Shown here piece after piece: positions 35,155 to 44,317 of a DNA stretch of 48,503 nt. The position numbers and the translations under genes are program-made. This stretch comes from Chromatiales bacterium (GTDB lineage Bacteria > Pseudomonadota > Gammaproteobacteria > Chromatiales > Chromatiaceae). The first letter of the stretch is position 1. Each line of letters begins with the position of its first letter. The stretch lies in contig JANQRK010000056.1 in assembly GCA_028284585.1 (NCBI GenBank), positions 1 through 48,503 of the forward strand, given 5' to 3'. Below the pieces are notes generated by a model that saw nothing but the letters and a program-made list of their open reading frames with translations, ran no database searches and was not told the DNA's origin.

Positions 35155-36942
35155 ATGCGAAACGCAGCCAACGACGTGTCGACCGGGTCCGATCTTCCGC
35201 TGAACAGCTTTCAGCTGTCGCGCTTGGCGCAAGCGGTTGAGGGACTGACTCAGGACCAGTTGACCTGGGCCAGCGGCTATCTGGCCGGCATGGGTGCGGC
35301 CCGATCTGCACCGACGCTCGCACCGACGGTCGCACCAAGTCTTACCATCCTCTACGCATCAGTTGGTGGAAACGCCCGTGCAGTGGCCGAGGCCCTAGCC
35401 GAGAGTGCCGCCGACCGCGGGCTGGCTCCGCGCTTGGTCTCGGTTGACGACTACCGCGCCCGCGACCTGGCCAAAGAGAAGCTGGTTTATGTCGTGATCA
35501 GCACCCAGGGTGAGGGTGAGCCGCCCGAGGGGGCGCTCGAACTGTTCCGCTATCTCAAAGGTAAGAAACCCCCGCAGCTCGGTGAATTGGAATACGCGGT
35601 ATTCGGCCTTGGCGATTCGAGTTACGAGTTCTTCAACCAGGCGGCGAAAGACCTCGACCAACAACTGCAGGATCTCGGTGCGACCTCGGTGGTCGATCGG
35701 GTCGATGCCGATGTGGACTACGAAGTGCACACCCAGGCCTGGTACGACCAAGTGCTGAAGATTGCCGAGAAGAATCGGCCGGCCGATGGGGCACAAGTCA
35801 TTCCGTTGCAGCGTCAGGCCCCTGCGGTGGTGCGCTACGACCGTAACCACCCCTACGAGGCCGAAGTCGTGGACAACCGCCGGATCACGACCGACGACGC
35901 CATCGGTGCGGTTCACAATCTAGTACTCGAGATCGATCCAGAGACCATCCGCTACCAGCCCGGCGACTCGCTCGGCGTGCTGTTCCGCAACGATCCAGCG
36001 TTGGTCGATCAGGTGCTGGCAATGACCGGTCTGTCCGCAGACGCCGCGGTGGCGTTGCAAGGCCGCTCGCTAGAGCTGCGAGAGGCGCTGATCAATGAAC
36101 GCGAGCTGACCCAGCTGCACCCATCGGTGGTCAACGCCTGGGCCGAGCAAACCGGCAACCAGGAGCTGCTCGCGCTGCGCGAAGACAAGGCGCAGTTGCG
36201 TAACTTTGCCGGTGAGCGCCAGCTCATCGACTTGCTCGCCGAGTACCCTGGTGAGGTCACCGCCGACACCCTAGTCAGCTTGTTGCAACCCCTGCAGCCA
36301 CGCCTTTACTCGATTGCCTCCAGTCAGGCGGAAACACCGGACGAGGTGCATCTGACCGTCGCGACCGTCGAGTACGAGGCGTTCGGTCGCGAGCATCTGG
36401 GTGGAGCCTCCGGGCATCTGACGCGGCGCGTGGAGCCGGGCGACGTCCAGGCTATTTACGTAGCCGAGAACAATGGTTTTCGCCTGCCGAAGAACGGCGA
36501 TGCTCCAGTGATCATGGTCGGTGCCGGTACCGGCATCGCACCCTTTCGTGGCTTCCTGCAGGAACGTGCCGCGACCGGCGCAGATGGAAAGAATTGGCTG
36601 GTGTTCGGCAACCGGCATTTCCATCGCGATTTCTTGTATCAGACCGACTGGATTGCGCACCGCGACGCCGGGCTTTTGCACGAGGTCAGCCTGGCCTTCT
36701 CGCGCGACAGTGACGATCGCCCCTATGTGCAGGACCGCTTGCGCGAAAATGGTGCCGAGGTCTATCGCTGGTTGCAGGAAGGTGCGCACTTCTATGTCTG
36801 TGGTGGCTTGGCGATGGCGCGCGCAGTGCAAGATACGCTGCAGGCGATCGTCGAGACGCATGCTGGGCTGGACGCTGCTGCGGCGGCTGAGTACATCGAG
36901 GAGTTGCAGGCCGAGGGCCGCTATCAAAAGGACGCCTATTGA
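35155..36942 (+). CDS. cysJ: Assimilatory sulfite reductase (NADPH) flavoprotein subunit
   Basis: CysJ passes electrons from NADPH through FAD and FMN to the CysI hemoprotein for the six-electron reduction of sulfite to sulfide. The 595-residue protein has a flavodoxin-like FMN domain from about residue 62 (LTILYASVGGNARAVAEALA, FGLGDSSYEFF), an FAD domain with RLYSIASSQ, and an NADPH domain with IMVGAGTGIAPFRGF and VCGGLAMARAV. Its last residues, GRYQKDAY, are the conserved CysJ ending. The ATG follows GGGGTAG. The stop overlaps the cysI start by one base, indicating translational coupling. Confidence 0.97.
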   Translation: MRNAANDVSTGSDLPLNSFQLSRLAQAVEGLTQDQLTWASGYLAGMGAARSAPTLAPTVAPSLTILYASVGGNARAVAEALAESAADRGLAPRLVSVDDYRARDLAKEKLVYVVISTQGEGEPPEGALELFRYLKGKKPPQLGELEYAVFGLGDSSYEFFNQAAKDLDQQLQDLGATSVVDRVDADVDYEVHTQAWYDQVLKIAEKNRPADGAQVIPLQRQAPAVVRYDRNHPYEAEVVDNRRITTDDAIGAVHNLVLEIDPETIRYQPGDSLGVLFRNDPALVDQVLAMTGLSADAAVALQGRSLELREALINERELTQLHPSVVNAWAEQTGNQELLALREDKAQLRNFAGERQLIDLLAEYPGEVTADTLVSLLQPLQPRLYSIASSQAETPDEVHLTVATVEYEAFGREHLGGASGHLTRRVEPGDVQAIYVAENNGFRLPKNGDAPVIMVGAGTGIAPFRGFLQERAATGADGKNWLVFGNRHFHRDFLYQTDWIAHRDAGLLHEVSLAFSRDSDDRPYVQDRLRENGAEVYRWLQEGAHFYVCGGLAMARAVQDTLQAIVETHAGLDAAAAAEYIEELQAEGRYQKDAY

Positions 36943-38630
36943 TGGGAGGCGAGCTCCATCCTAATGAGGACATCAAGGCACGCAGCCAGCACCTGCGTGG
37001 CACCTTGCGCGAGAGCCTGGTCGACCCCCTGACTGGTGCGCTGTCCCCGGATGATACGCAACTAAGCAAGTTTCATGGTTTCTATGAGCAAGACGACCGC
37101 GACCTTCGGGTCGAGCGTCAACAAAAGTTCCTTGAGCCTTACTATAGTTTCATGCTGCGCGCCCGTTTGCCGGGCGGCGTCTGCACGCCTGAGCAGTGGC
37201 TGGCCATCGATGCAACCGGACGCGAACTCGCCAACGGGACGATCCGCCTGACCACACGCCAAACGTTTCAGTTCCATGGCATCCTGAAGAAAAACCTGAA
37301 GCCGCTGATACAGCGCATCAATCAGGCGATGATCGATTCGATCAGCGGCTGCGGTGATGTCAATCGCAATGTGCTATGCGACCCAAACCCAGAGCGCTCG
37401 GCGCTGCATGCCGAGGTCTATGGTTGGGCCAAGAGGATTGGCGCCCACTTGCTGCCCAAGACTCGGGCCTATCACGAGATCTGGCTCGATGATGAGCCAG
37501 TTGCGGGTGGCGAGACCGAGCCGCTATATGGCGAGACTTATTTGCCGCGCAAGTTCAAGACAGCGATTGCGGTTCCGCCGCGTAATGATGTCGATGTCTA
37601 CACCAACGACCTGGGTTTTGTCGCGATCGCTGAGGATGACCATCTGCTCGGCTTCAATGTGTTGGCCGGCGGCGGAATGGGTACCACGCATGACGACAAC
37701 AGCACTTACCCGCGTCTCGCTGATGAACTCGGCTTCGTTCAGCTCGACGACACGATAGCGGTTGCCGAGGCGGTGCTGACTACACAACGTGACTTCGGTA
37801 ATCGGGAGAGCCGCAGACATGCCCGCCTCAAGTACACGATTGATCGGATGGGCTTGGATGCCTTCGTAGTCGAGGTAGAAAAACGTGCCGGAGTGCGTTT
37901 CGAAGCAGCCAGGCCGGTGCAGTTCACGACCCAGGGCGACCAATTCGGTTGGGTGCGTAATGCCGATGGCAGCTGGCATCTAACATTATATATCGAAAAC
38001 GGCCGGGTCGAAGACACCGACGAGCGACGGTTGATGAGCGGTTTGCGCGCGATCGCAGCGCAGCACAAGGGTGAGTTTCGCATTACCGCCAACCAAAACC
38101 TAATCGTTGCCAATGTTCCGGAGGAGGAAAAATCAGCGATCGAGGATTTGGCGCGGGCACACGGCCTGTTGGCCGACGGGCACAGCCCTACGCGGCTGGC
38201 CAGCATCGCCTGTGTCGCCTTGCCAACGTGCTCCCAAGCGATGGCCGAGTCCGAACGCTACTTTCCGGCGCTGCTCGACAAGATCGATAGGCTCGCCGCC
38301 GATCATGGGGTAGATGATCGCGCGATCGTGATGCGCATGACCGGCTGCCCCAACGGCTGCGCGCGGCCGTTTGCCGCGGAGGTCGGTCTGGTGGGCAAAG
38401 GTCCCGGCCGATATAACCTGCACTTGGGCGGCGACGGCAGGGGGCAACGTATCGCCAGGCTCTATCGCAAGAACCTCAATGAGACCGGCATTTTGGAGAC
38501 GCTCGATAAGTTGTTTGCGGATTACGCCGAGCAGGCAGAGGCAGATGAGGGCTTCGGCGACTTCCTGATCCGCGCCGGCGTGGTTGCGCCAGTGAAAAAC
38601 CCGGTAGAGGATTACCATGACAGCGCTTGA
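36942..38630 (+). CDS. cysI: Assimilatory sulfite reductase hemoprotein subunit
   Basis: CysI carries siroheme and a 4Fe-4S cluster and reduces sulfite to sulfide with electrons from CysJ. The 562-residue protein begins at the ATG that overlaps the cysJ stop. The substrate-pocket segments include [12 protein letters not shown] and [12 protein letters not shown]. The four cluster cysteines are all present: [17 protein letters not shown] supplies two and [12 protein letters not shown] the other two, the last also ligating siroheme. The gene overlaps the next gene, cysH, by 14 bases, so cysJIH is one operon as in enterobacteria. Confidence 0.97.
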   Translation: MGGELHPNEDIKARSQHLRGTLRESLVDPLTGALSPDDTQLSKFHGFYEQDDRDLRVERQQKFLEPYYSFMLRARLPGGVCTPEQWLAIDATGRELANGTIRLTTRQTFQFHGILKKNLKPLIQRINQAMIDSISGCGDVNRNVLCDPNPERSALHAEVYGWAKRIGAHLLPKTRAYHEIWLDDEPVAGGETEPLYGETYLPRKFKTAIAVPPRNDVDVYTNDLGFVAIAEDDHLLGFNVLAGGGMGTTHDDNSTYPRLADELGFVQLDDTIAVAEAVLTTQRDFGNRESRRHARLKYTIDRMGLDAFVVEVEKRAGVRFEAARPVQFTTQGDQFGWVRNADGSWHLTLYIENGRVEDTDERRLMSGLRAIAAQHKGEFRITANQNLIVANVPEEEKSAIEDLARAHGLLADGHSPTRLASIACVALPTCSQAMAESERYFPALLDKIDRLAADHGVDDRAIVMRMTGCPNGCARPFAAEVGLVGKGPGRYNLHLGGDGRGQRIARLYRKNLNETGILETLDKLFADYAEQAEADEGFGDFLIRAGVVAPVKNPVEDYHDSA

Positions 38631-39381
38631 ACAATTGTCGCCGCCCGAGCTGGAGCTGCCGGCCAACCTCGAGCGTATCAACCGCAAACTCGAGACGCTG
38701 AGTCCTGAGCGCCGGATCGAGTGGGCCCTGCACTACCTGCCTGACAATCCGGTCCTGACATCTAGTTTCGGTATCCAGGCGGCGCTGATGCTGCACCTGG
38801 TGACACGAATCCAGGGAAACATCCCGGTCGTCCTCGTCGATACAGGACACCTCTTCCCAGAGACCTATGGCTTCGTCGATGAGCTGAGCACGCAACTGGA
38901 TCTCAATCTCCATGTCTACCGTGCAGCGCTATCGCCGAGTTGGCAGGAGGCGCGCTACGGACGTCTATGGGAGCAAGGCCTGGCGGGCATTGAACACTAC
39001 AATCGCCTGAATAAAGTCGAGCCACTGCAGCGTGCCCTGAAGGAACTAGATGCCGGTAGTTGGTTTACCGGGCTGCGCCGCGACCAGACTGAGAGCCGAG
39101 CGGCCTTGCCGATCGTGCGAATTCAAGATGGCCGCTTCAAGATCCATCCGGTCATCGATTGGAACAATCGCGATGTGTACCGCTATCTGCGGCAGCATCA
39201 GCTATCGTACCATCCGTTGTGGGACAAGGGCTATGTCTCGGTCGGCGATACTCATACCGCTCAAGGGCTATGTCTCGGTCGGCGATACTCATACCACTCG
39301 CCCATTGGAGGCTGGCATGAGCCCCGAGGAGACGCGCTTTTTCGGCCTGAAGCGCGAGTGCGGTATCCACGACTAGCCTAA
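38617..39381 (+). CDS. cysH: PAPS reductase with frameshifted C-terminus
   Basis: CysH reduces 3'-phosphoadenylyl sulfate to sulfite with thioredoxin or glutaredoxin. The first 205 residues match the E. coli type: [14 protein letters not shown] for the PP-loop, [30 protein letters not shown] and [12 protein letters not shown]. There are no paired cysteines for the iron-sulfur cluster of APS reductases. A 34-bp duplication at 39225-39295 then adds 37 bases and shifts the frame. The normal ending, with [10 protein letters not shown] and the catalytic cysteine in KRECGIH, survives in another frame to 39376. As written, the protein has lost its catalytic Cys and should be inactive unless the duplication is an assembly artefact. 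Confidence 0.9.
   Translation: MTALEQLSPPELELPANLERINRKLETLSPERRIEWALHYLPDNPVLTSSFGIQAALMLHLVTRIQGNIPVVLVDTGHLFPETYGFVDELSTQLDLNLHVYRAALSPSWQEARYGRLWEQGLAGIEHYNRLNKVEPLQRALKELDAGSWFTGLRRDQTESRAALPIVRIQDGRFKIHPVIDWNNRDVYRYLRQHQLSYHPLWDKGYVSVGDTHTAQGLCLGRRYSYHSPIGGWHEPRGDALFRPEARVRYPRLA
39225..39295 (+). repeat. 34-bp tandem duplication inside cysH
   Basis: Two identical 34-bp copies, 39225-39258 and 39262-39295, are separated by GCT. The 37-base offset is not a multiple of three. Each copy would encode [11 protein letters not shown] in the right frame. Confidence 0.95.
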
Positions 39382-39491
39382 ATCGCAACCGAATTCTGTT
39401 ATATTTGGCCCGGATTAGTATCGGACTTGGTCGTTGGTGATGGCCGACGAATCTGAATTACGAATTTAAAGTATCCCAGTGGGAGATGATA

Positions 39492-40118
39492 ATGAGCAGT
39501 AACGTTGTATGGCATTCACATCCGGTTGATCAGGAAACGCGGGCGAAACAAAAATCGCAGCGCCCGCTGGTGATTTGGTTTACCGGCCTCAGCGCATCAG
39601 GCAAGTCAACCATCGCCGGCGCACTGGAACAGATCCTAACTCGGCAGGGCTACCATACCTATCTACTCGATGGCGACAATGTGCGCCACGGCCTGTGCAA
39701 GGACCTGGGATTCGGTGACGCCGATCGCCAAGAAAATATCCGTCGCGTCGGCGAAGTCTCAAAGTTAATGGCTGATTCCGGGTTGATTGTCCTGGCCGCC
39801 TTCATCTCGCCGTTTCGTGCCGACCGGCGCATCGTGCGCGAGATCTTACCCGAGGGCCAGTTTGTCGAAGTGTTCATCGATGCGCCGCTCAACGTTTGCC
39901 GCGAACGTGACCCTAAGGGTCTTTACGCGAAGGCAGAGCGCGGCGAGATCCGCCAGTTCACCGGGATTGACAGTCCCTACGAGACACCCGAGCATGCCGA
40001 AGTTCGCATCCAGGCCGGCGAGGTCTCGGTGGCAGCCGCGGTGAATCAGTTGCTCGACTATCTCCACCAGGCTGATGCATTGCACGGCGGCTATGAGCCA
40101 GTAGAACTCGAGGCTTGA
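39492..40118 (+). CDS. cysC: Adenylyl-sulfate kinase
   Basis: CysC phosphorylates adenylyl sulfate to PAPS, the substrate of CysH. The 208-residue protein shows the P-loop [26 protein letters not shown], the segment [12 protein letters not shown] and [12 protein letters not shown], with [17 protein letters not shown] later. I chose the ATG at 39492, eight bases after GGGAG; an ATG six bases earlier overlaps the ribosome site. It lies about 110 bases after cysH on the same strand. The ATP sulfurylase genes (cysDN or sat) are not in the window. Confidence 0.96.
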   Translation: MSSNVVWHSHPVDQETRAKQKSQRPLVIWFTGLSASGKSTIAGALEQILTRQGYHTYLLDGDNVRHGLCKDLGFGDADRQENIRRVGEVSKLMADSGLIVLAAFISPFRADRRIVREILPEGQFVEVFIDAPLNVCRERDPKGLYAKAERGEIRQFTGIDSPYETPEHAEVRIQAGEVSVAAAVNQLLDYLHQADALHGGYEPVELEA

Positions 40119-40148
40119 GCAGGACTCGGGGCTACAAGGGGAAGGCAG

Positions 40149-40511
40149 GTGTTTTTATTTCGCAATGCGTCGAACAAGCCGCTACCACCGGTGCACTCCA
40201 GTGAGCGCCCGATGCGCAGTTTGGCCAAGGCGGTGTCCTGGCGGATAACCGGGTCGCTCGACACCATGTTCTTGTCCTGGCTGTTCACGCGCGACATGAA
40301 GATCGCCGCGGCGATTGGTTTGACCGAAGTGCTGACCAAGATGGTGCTCTACTATGTTCACGAGCGGGCATGGAATCGTGTGTCGCTCGGCCGAACGGTG
40401 GAGAGCGATGGTGTAATACCCGCTGTCGCCCCTGCTGTCCCCGCGACAGAGACTCCCGCGAACGACGCGACGACGGCGCAAGCCGAACGCCCCCTGCCGC
40501 AGACGGCTTGA
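40149..40511 (+). CDS. DUF2061 membrane protein
   Basis: This protein of about 120 residues carries the DUF2061 domain: MRSLAKAVSWRITGSLDTMF, a hydrophobic LSWLFTRDMKIAAAIGLTEV, and KMVLYYVHERAWNRV. It has two short membrane segments in the inner membrane. DUF2061 genes often sit beside cysC or cysNC, which fits a role linked to sulfate assimilation, although none is proven. The start may be the GTG at 40149, after GAAGG, or the ATG at 40212 that opens the conserved domain. The C-terminal 35 residues are Ala/Pro/Thr-rich and probably disordered. Confidence 0.87.
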   Translation: MFLFRNASNKPLPPVHSSERPMRSLAKAVSWRITGSLDTMFLSWLFTRDMKIAAAIGLTEVLTKMVLYYVHERAWNRVSLGRTVESDGVIPAVAPAVPATETPANDATTAQAERPLPQTA

Positions 40512-40582
40512 TCAAGCCGTAAGACCCGCAGCGGGCTTGCAGAGAGAGGCTAGGTCCCGGTATATTCGCGACCTGCTTCAGC

Positions 40583-40659
40583 AGGCGCGTAGCTCAGTTG
40601 GTTAGAGCACCACCTTGACATGGTGGGGGTCGGTGGTTCGAGTCCACTCGCGCCTACCA
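40583..40659 (+). tRNA. tRNA-Val (anticodon GAC)
   Basis: The gene starts AGGCGCGTAGCTCAGTTGG and ends CGCGCCTACCA, with a perfect 7-bp acceptor stem and an encoded CCA. The anticodon loop TTGACAT gives GAC. It is 77 nt long and intact. A strong terminator follows. Confidence 0.97.
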
Positions 40660-40670
40660 ACATCTAAAGT

Positions 40671-40698
40671 CCCAGCTTATCAGCTGGGCTTTTTTTTG
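40671..40698 (+). terminator. Rho-independent terminator of tRNA-Val
   Basis: CCCAGCTTATCAGCTGGG forms a stem of seven pairs with a short loop, followed by CTTTTTTTT. It is the clearest terminator in the window and ends tRNA-Val transcription, so the halogenase operon downstream needs its own promoter. Confidence 0.92.
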
Positions 40699-41301
40699 CG
40701 CGAAGACTTTTCGCGGTGGGCGATAGGCGGTGACATAGCGGCTGGGATGGAACGAAAGACTGTACCGGATGGGGCCCGTAGATCTGGTTGCCTCACTGAA
40801 CGTGACGCTTCGATCCAGTTTTCCTAGTCGCGCGTGGCCTTAGTTTCGCCGCGGTGGAGAAGGTGCCTGTCCCCTTAGAATCGGCCTGCGCATTCAAACT
40901 GGCCGTCGCAGCTCGGTTTACACTGTCCAGCGATATCGCCACAATGCCCAACCAATCGCAAAAGAACTTGATCAGCAGCACCACTGAATTCGAATACGGT
41001 GCAGGTGCCGTTATCGCGGGCGTCACCTTCCTCGGCGATGTCGTTACCTTGGCCCGCTGAACTGTGCCACAAGGAACCGCCGATTATCGGTCGCTGTGAG
41101 ACTGGGCGGCCGGGCATTCCTCTAATCACCAGTGCATAGAGCAGCGCATACCGGGTGCATTGTTCCGGGTGATTCACAGAGGTGCGCACTGGGATGTTGG
41201 ATGGCTCGTTCACTGGTCTTCAATCCTTATCAGCTCGGTTGCGCGTCTTTATCAGCGCCGGGTTGATCGAGCAACAATCCGAGTCGCGTTGGGCTTTTGA
41301 A
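40699..41301. other. Intergenic upstream of the halogenase operon, no gene recognised
   Basis: About 600 bases separate the tRNA-Val terminator from the carrier-protein start. Short open frames exist on both strands but none looks real. GGTGCCTGTCCCC near 40862 resembles the tails found beside REP-type transposases. The operon promoter and any operator must lie here, yet I cannot define either. Confidence 0.4.
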
Positions 41302-41535
41302 ATGCTGCCACAATTGAAGAAATTCATATTCGATGAGTTGGTCTTTGTCGATCAGCCGGAGCAGTTTGGCGAAGATGACGATTTGTTAGAGGCCGGCCTT
41401 GACAGCATGGGCATCATGCGACTGGTATTGTTCATCGAGCAGGAGTTGGGTGTCATACTGCCTGACCATGAAATTGCACCCGAGAATCTACGGACCTTGA
41501 ACGCTATCCGGAACTGGGTAACACGTCATCAATAG
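41302..41535 (+). CDS. Stand-alone acyl/peptidyl carrier protein
   Basis: This 77-residue protein is a discrete carrier of the ACP/PCP fold. The phosphopantetheine attachment serine is Ser35 in EAGLDSMGIMRLVLFIEQEL. The N-terminal helix (MLPQLKKFIFDELVF) and the C-terminal TLNAIRNWV fit the four-helix bundle. The ATG at 41302 gives the normal carrier length; the frame is open further upstream without support. In this operon it probably holds the aminoacyl group, L-proline by the adjacent adenylation enzyme, while the dehydrogenase and halogenase act on it. A phosphopantetheinyl transferase must be supplied from elsewhere. Confidence 0.9.
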   Translation: MLPQLKKFIFDELVFVDQPEQFGEDDDLLEAGLDSMGIMRLVLFIEQELGVILPDHEIAPENLRTLNAIRNWVTRHQ

Positions 41536-41561
41536 ATCTGCGCGCTGCTGGGTGGCTTCTT

Positions 41562-42854
41562 TTGCACAGACTTAATGCGGCTGACCATTTCACCTTGATG
41601 ATGGATCGCGAGATTCGCGCAGCGGGTCTGGCCGGTAATCTTTGTGCACTTGTCCTGGTACTCGACGGTGTGCCGGATGCTGACTTCATCCGGCATCGGT
41701 GCAACGCATTCCAACGCCGTTTCCCACTGGCTATGGCGCGTCTTGTGTGGCGTGGCAAACAGTACCACTGGAATCACCAAGCACAGCAGCCAATCCCCTT
41801 TCGGCTCGTGCATGTGGACTCTGCGGATCCGCAACAGCGGCATCGCGATGAGCTCACTACAGACGTGCTGAACAGGCCGGTTGAACCTGAATCAGCGTCA
41901 CCGTTCGAGCTGACCCTGATCGTTTATGGTGCCACCAGCCAACTGGTATTGCGTTGGTTCCATCCTGCGTTCGATGCCAAAGGGGCCGAGCTCGTGTTGT
42001 ATCACCTATTCGGGGAGGGTGAATCAGGCGGCCAGACCGCGGGCTCAGTGCTAGACAAGTTGCTGTCTGATTGGGGACTTTGGCAGAAGATCAAGCTTGG
42101 CTATCGGGCCAAGCGGATGATCGAGCAGCTCGATCAAGCAAGTAGCACGCTACCCAGTCGACAGACGACACCGAGCACGGGCTACGCGTTCGATGTGACT
42201 AACCTGGGTAGAGAGCGCAGCACTCTGGTCTTCGAACATGCCAAACAGCAGGTCGGAATGACTGCCATATCCTTGTACTTTATCGGTTGTATGATGCGGG
42301 CGCTGGACAAGACCCGCTGTGAGGATCCGGGCGACGCCTATTGCGTGCCTTACGCGATGAATCTGCGTCGACGAAAGGCACTCTTTCCAGTATTCGGCAA
42401 TCAGGTTAGCTTCCTTTTTGCACAAGCGCCATGTGCGCTGGTTGCTGATCGTTCAGGGCTGTTCAAGCATCTGCGCGAGCAGAGCATGATGGCGGTACGG
42501 CAGGGGTACGATCGTGCCATGCTGCCACTGATGCAAGCAGGAAGCTGGTTGTCTTTGGAGAAAATGGGCCAGATTGTTCGCTATTCAGCAAAGCGTCGAG
42601 AGCGTGCCTCGTTCTGGTACTCCCACACCGGCGAGATGGACCCCGAGATCGTCGAAGTCGGCGGTTGTGCTGTCAAAGCGGTTCACCCCCATAGTCCAGT
42701 AACCGCGCCGCCTTCCCTGGGACTTCTGGTCGGACAGCACCAGGGCGCCATCATTCTCAGTCTCAACTTTATTCCAGAACACTTCGCAGCAGGCTGGATC
42801 GGGCAGCTGCGCACGGCACTGATCGATGAACTCCTGAGCGATCAGGTAGCATGA
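41562..42854 (+). CDS. Condensation/acyltransferase-like protein
   Basis: This 430-residue protein belongs to the chloramphenicol-acetyltransferase-like superfamily that includes NRPS condensation domains and wax ester synthases. It starts LHRLNAADHFTLMMDREIRA from a TTG, the first usable codon after the carrier stop. The active-site motif reads RWFHPAFDAKGAELVLYHL: the His-x3-Asp-x2-Gly core of HHxxxDG is kept, with Phe in place of the first His. The C-terminal half (GLLVGQHQGAIILSLNFIPE) fits the acceptor-side lobe. Between carrier and adenylation genes, it likely transfers the pyrrolyl group from the carrier to an amine or alcohol, since no thioesterase is present. The acceptor is unknown. 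It overlaps the next gene by four bases. Confidence 0.82.
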   Translation: MHRLNAADHFTLMMDREIRAAGLAGNLCALVLVLDGVPDADFIRHRCNAFQRRFPLAMARLVWRGKQYHWNHQAQQPIPFRLVHVDSADPQQRHRDELTTDVLNRPVEPESASPFELTLIVYGATSQLVLRWFHPAFDAKGAELVLYHLFGEGESGGQTAGSVLDKLLSDWGLWQKIKLGYRAKRMIEQLDQASSTLPSRQTTPSTGYAFDVTNLGRERSTLVFEHAKQQVGMTAISLYFIGCMMRALDKTRCEDPGDAYCVPYAMNLRRRKALFPVFGNQVSFLFAQAPCALVADRSGLFKHLREQSMMAVRQGYDRAMLPLMQAGSWLSLEKMGQIVRYSAKRRERASFWYSHTGEMDPEIVEVGGCAVKAVHPHSPVTAPPSLGLLVGQHQGAIILSLNFIPEHFAAGWIGQLRTALIDELLSDQVA

Positions 42855-44317
42855 AGGACTGCTGTGCAGTGCAGGCTTGGTTGGGCGCCGAACCCGAGCG
42901 CCGCCTTTTTTGCGATCGGGACCAAACATACAGCGCGGCACGTGTCGCAGCCATGGTGAACGGGTTCTGCGCGTCTTTGCAGAAGGCTGGAGTCGGGCCC
43001 GGCGACAATGTGGGGATCTTTCTGCCGAGAAGTGCGCAGGCAGCCGCTGCAGTCTATGCAGTTTTGCAGTGTGGTGCGTGCTATGTCCCCTTGGACAAGG
43101 GCAACTCTGCAGAGCGTCTGCGCTTTATCGTTACGGATGCCGCATGCCATATGGTATTGGGGGACGGAGCCAAGTGCGATTGGCTGGATGAATCCACTGG
43201 CTGGACCGATGTCTCCAGGGTAGATGCGCGTGCAGTGCACTCGAGCGAAACTTTGCCAGCATGGCAGGGCGACTCGGAGGCACTCGCGATGATCCTATAC
43301 ACCTCGGGTTCGACCGGTGTGCCAAAGGGGGTGGCCATTTCGCGACGGGCGGTCGAGGCCTTTTGCACCTGGGCTGGCGACATCTTCGAGATCGGACCAG
43401 GTGATCGCGTTGCCAGCTTGGCCCCGCTTCATTTCGATCTGTCTTTGTTTGACCTGTTCGCGGCGCCGGCGCGTGGTGCTACCACAGTATTCGTACCCGA
43501 CGAGTTGACCTTATCGCCTACCCAGCTAGCTGCATGGATCGCCGACGAGGCGATAACGACCTGGTACACGGTACCCTCGATCTTGATATTTCTGTCGCTG
43601 AAAGGCAGCTTGGACACTGAGGCCTTGCCCAGGCTAAAGCGGATTCTCTTTGCCGGTGAGGTGTTTCCCACGCCCCAGCTTCGGCGTTTGACGGAGCAGT
43701 TGCCGAGTGTCGAGTTCTACAATCTCTTCGGCCCAACCGAGACCAATGTCTGTCTCTATTGGCCAGTTGGCCGGCGGCGTCTTCAAGATGGTGCCGTCAT
43801 ACCCATCGGGTCGGCGGCATGTGGCGCTGAGTTAAGTATCGATGAAGCGCGAAATGAGTTGTTGGTCCGCGGGCCATGCCTGATGTCCGGGTACTGGCGG
43901 CAAGGTGCTGCAGTCCTTCCGTTGGATGGTGACGGCTGGTTTCACACGGGGGACAAGGTATCCGTGAGCTCGTGCGGCGAGTATCAGTATCACGGCCGGC
44001 TGGATCGAATGATCAAACGCTCCGGTTACCGCATCGAGCCGGCAGAGATAGAGGCCGTCATTGATTCGCTGGACGGTGTCGCACGCTCAGCCGTTGTTGG
44101 CTTGCCTGACCCGATTCAAGGCCAAAGGATTGTTGCCGTTGTCGCGGCAGTGAACACCGATGCTCGATCGATTCAAAGGGCGATTCATCGGCGCTTGCCG
44201 GCCTTCATGCGGCCATCGACGGTCCGAATTGTTGATTCGCTACCGGTGCTGGGCAATGGCAAGACGGATTTGCGGGCCGTGCTTGAATCGATCGAGGGCA
44301 AGCGCTGTGTCGGATAG
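42851..44317 (+). CDS. Stand-alone adenylation enzyme, predicted L-prolyl-carrier ligase
   Basis: This 488-residue AMP-forming ligase activates an amino acid and loads it on a carrier protein. Core motifs are ILYTSGSTGVPKGVA (phosphate loop), HFDLSLFDLF, FGPTETNVC, the TGD motif in WFHTGDKV and the C-terminal NGKTDLR lysine. Aligned with GrsA, the pocket residues read D196, L197, F200, Y239, L266, A268, L292, V300, C301: D-L-F-Y-L-A-L-V-C. I remember near-identical codes for the prolyl enzymes PltF, RedM and CloN4, so L-proline is the best prediction. The GrsA-type Asp for the amino group is present. A proline enzyme also fits the dehydrogenase two genes on. The gene overlaps its neighbours on both sides. 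Confidence 0.88.
   Translation: MKDCCAVQAWLGAEPERRLFCDRDQTYSAARVAAMVNGFCASLQKAGVGPGDNVGIFLPRSAQAAAAVYAVLQCGACYVPLDKGNSAERLRFIVTDAACHMVLGDGAKCDWLDESTGWTDVSRVDARAVHSSETLPAWQGDSEALAMILYTSGSTGVPKGVAISRRAVEAFCTWAGDIFEIGPGDRVASLAPLHFDLSLFDLFAAPARGATTVFVPDELTLSPTQLAAWIADEAITTWYTVPSILIFLSLKGSLDTEALPRLKRILFAGEVFPTPQLRRLTEQLPSVEFYNLFGPTETNVCLYWPVGRRRLQDGAVIPIGSAACGAELSIDEARNELLVRGPCLMSGYWRQGAAVLPLDGDGWFHTGDKVSVSSCGEYQYHGRLDRMIKRSGYRIEPAEIEAVIDSLDGVARSAVVGLPDPIQGQRIVAVVAAVNTDARSIQRAIHRRLPAFMRPSTVRIVDSLPVLGNGKTDLRAVLESIEGKRCVG

Noticed and set aside
40854..41060. Short plus-strand frame upstream of the carrier protein
   Set aside because: The residues show no family pattern and overlap an equally open minus-strand frame; no ribosome site supports it.
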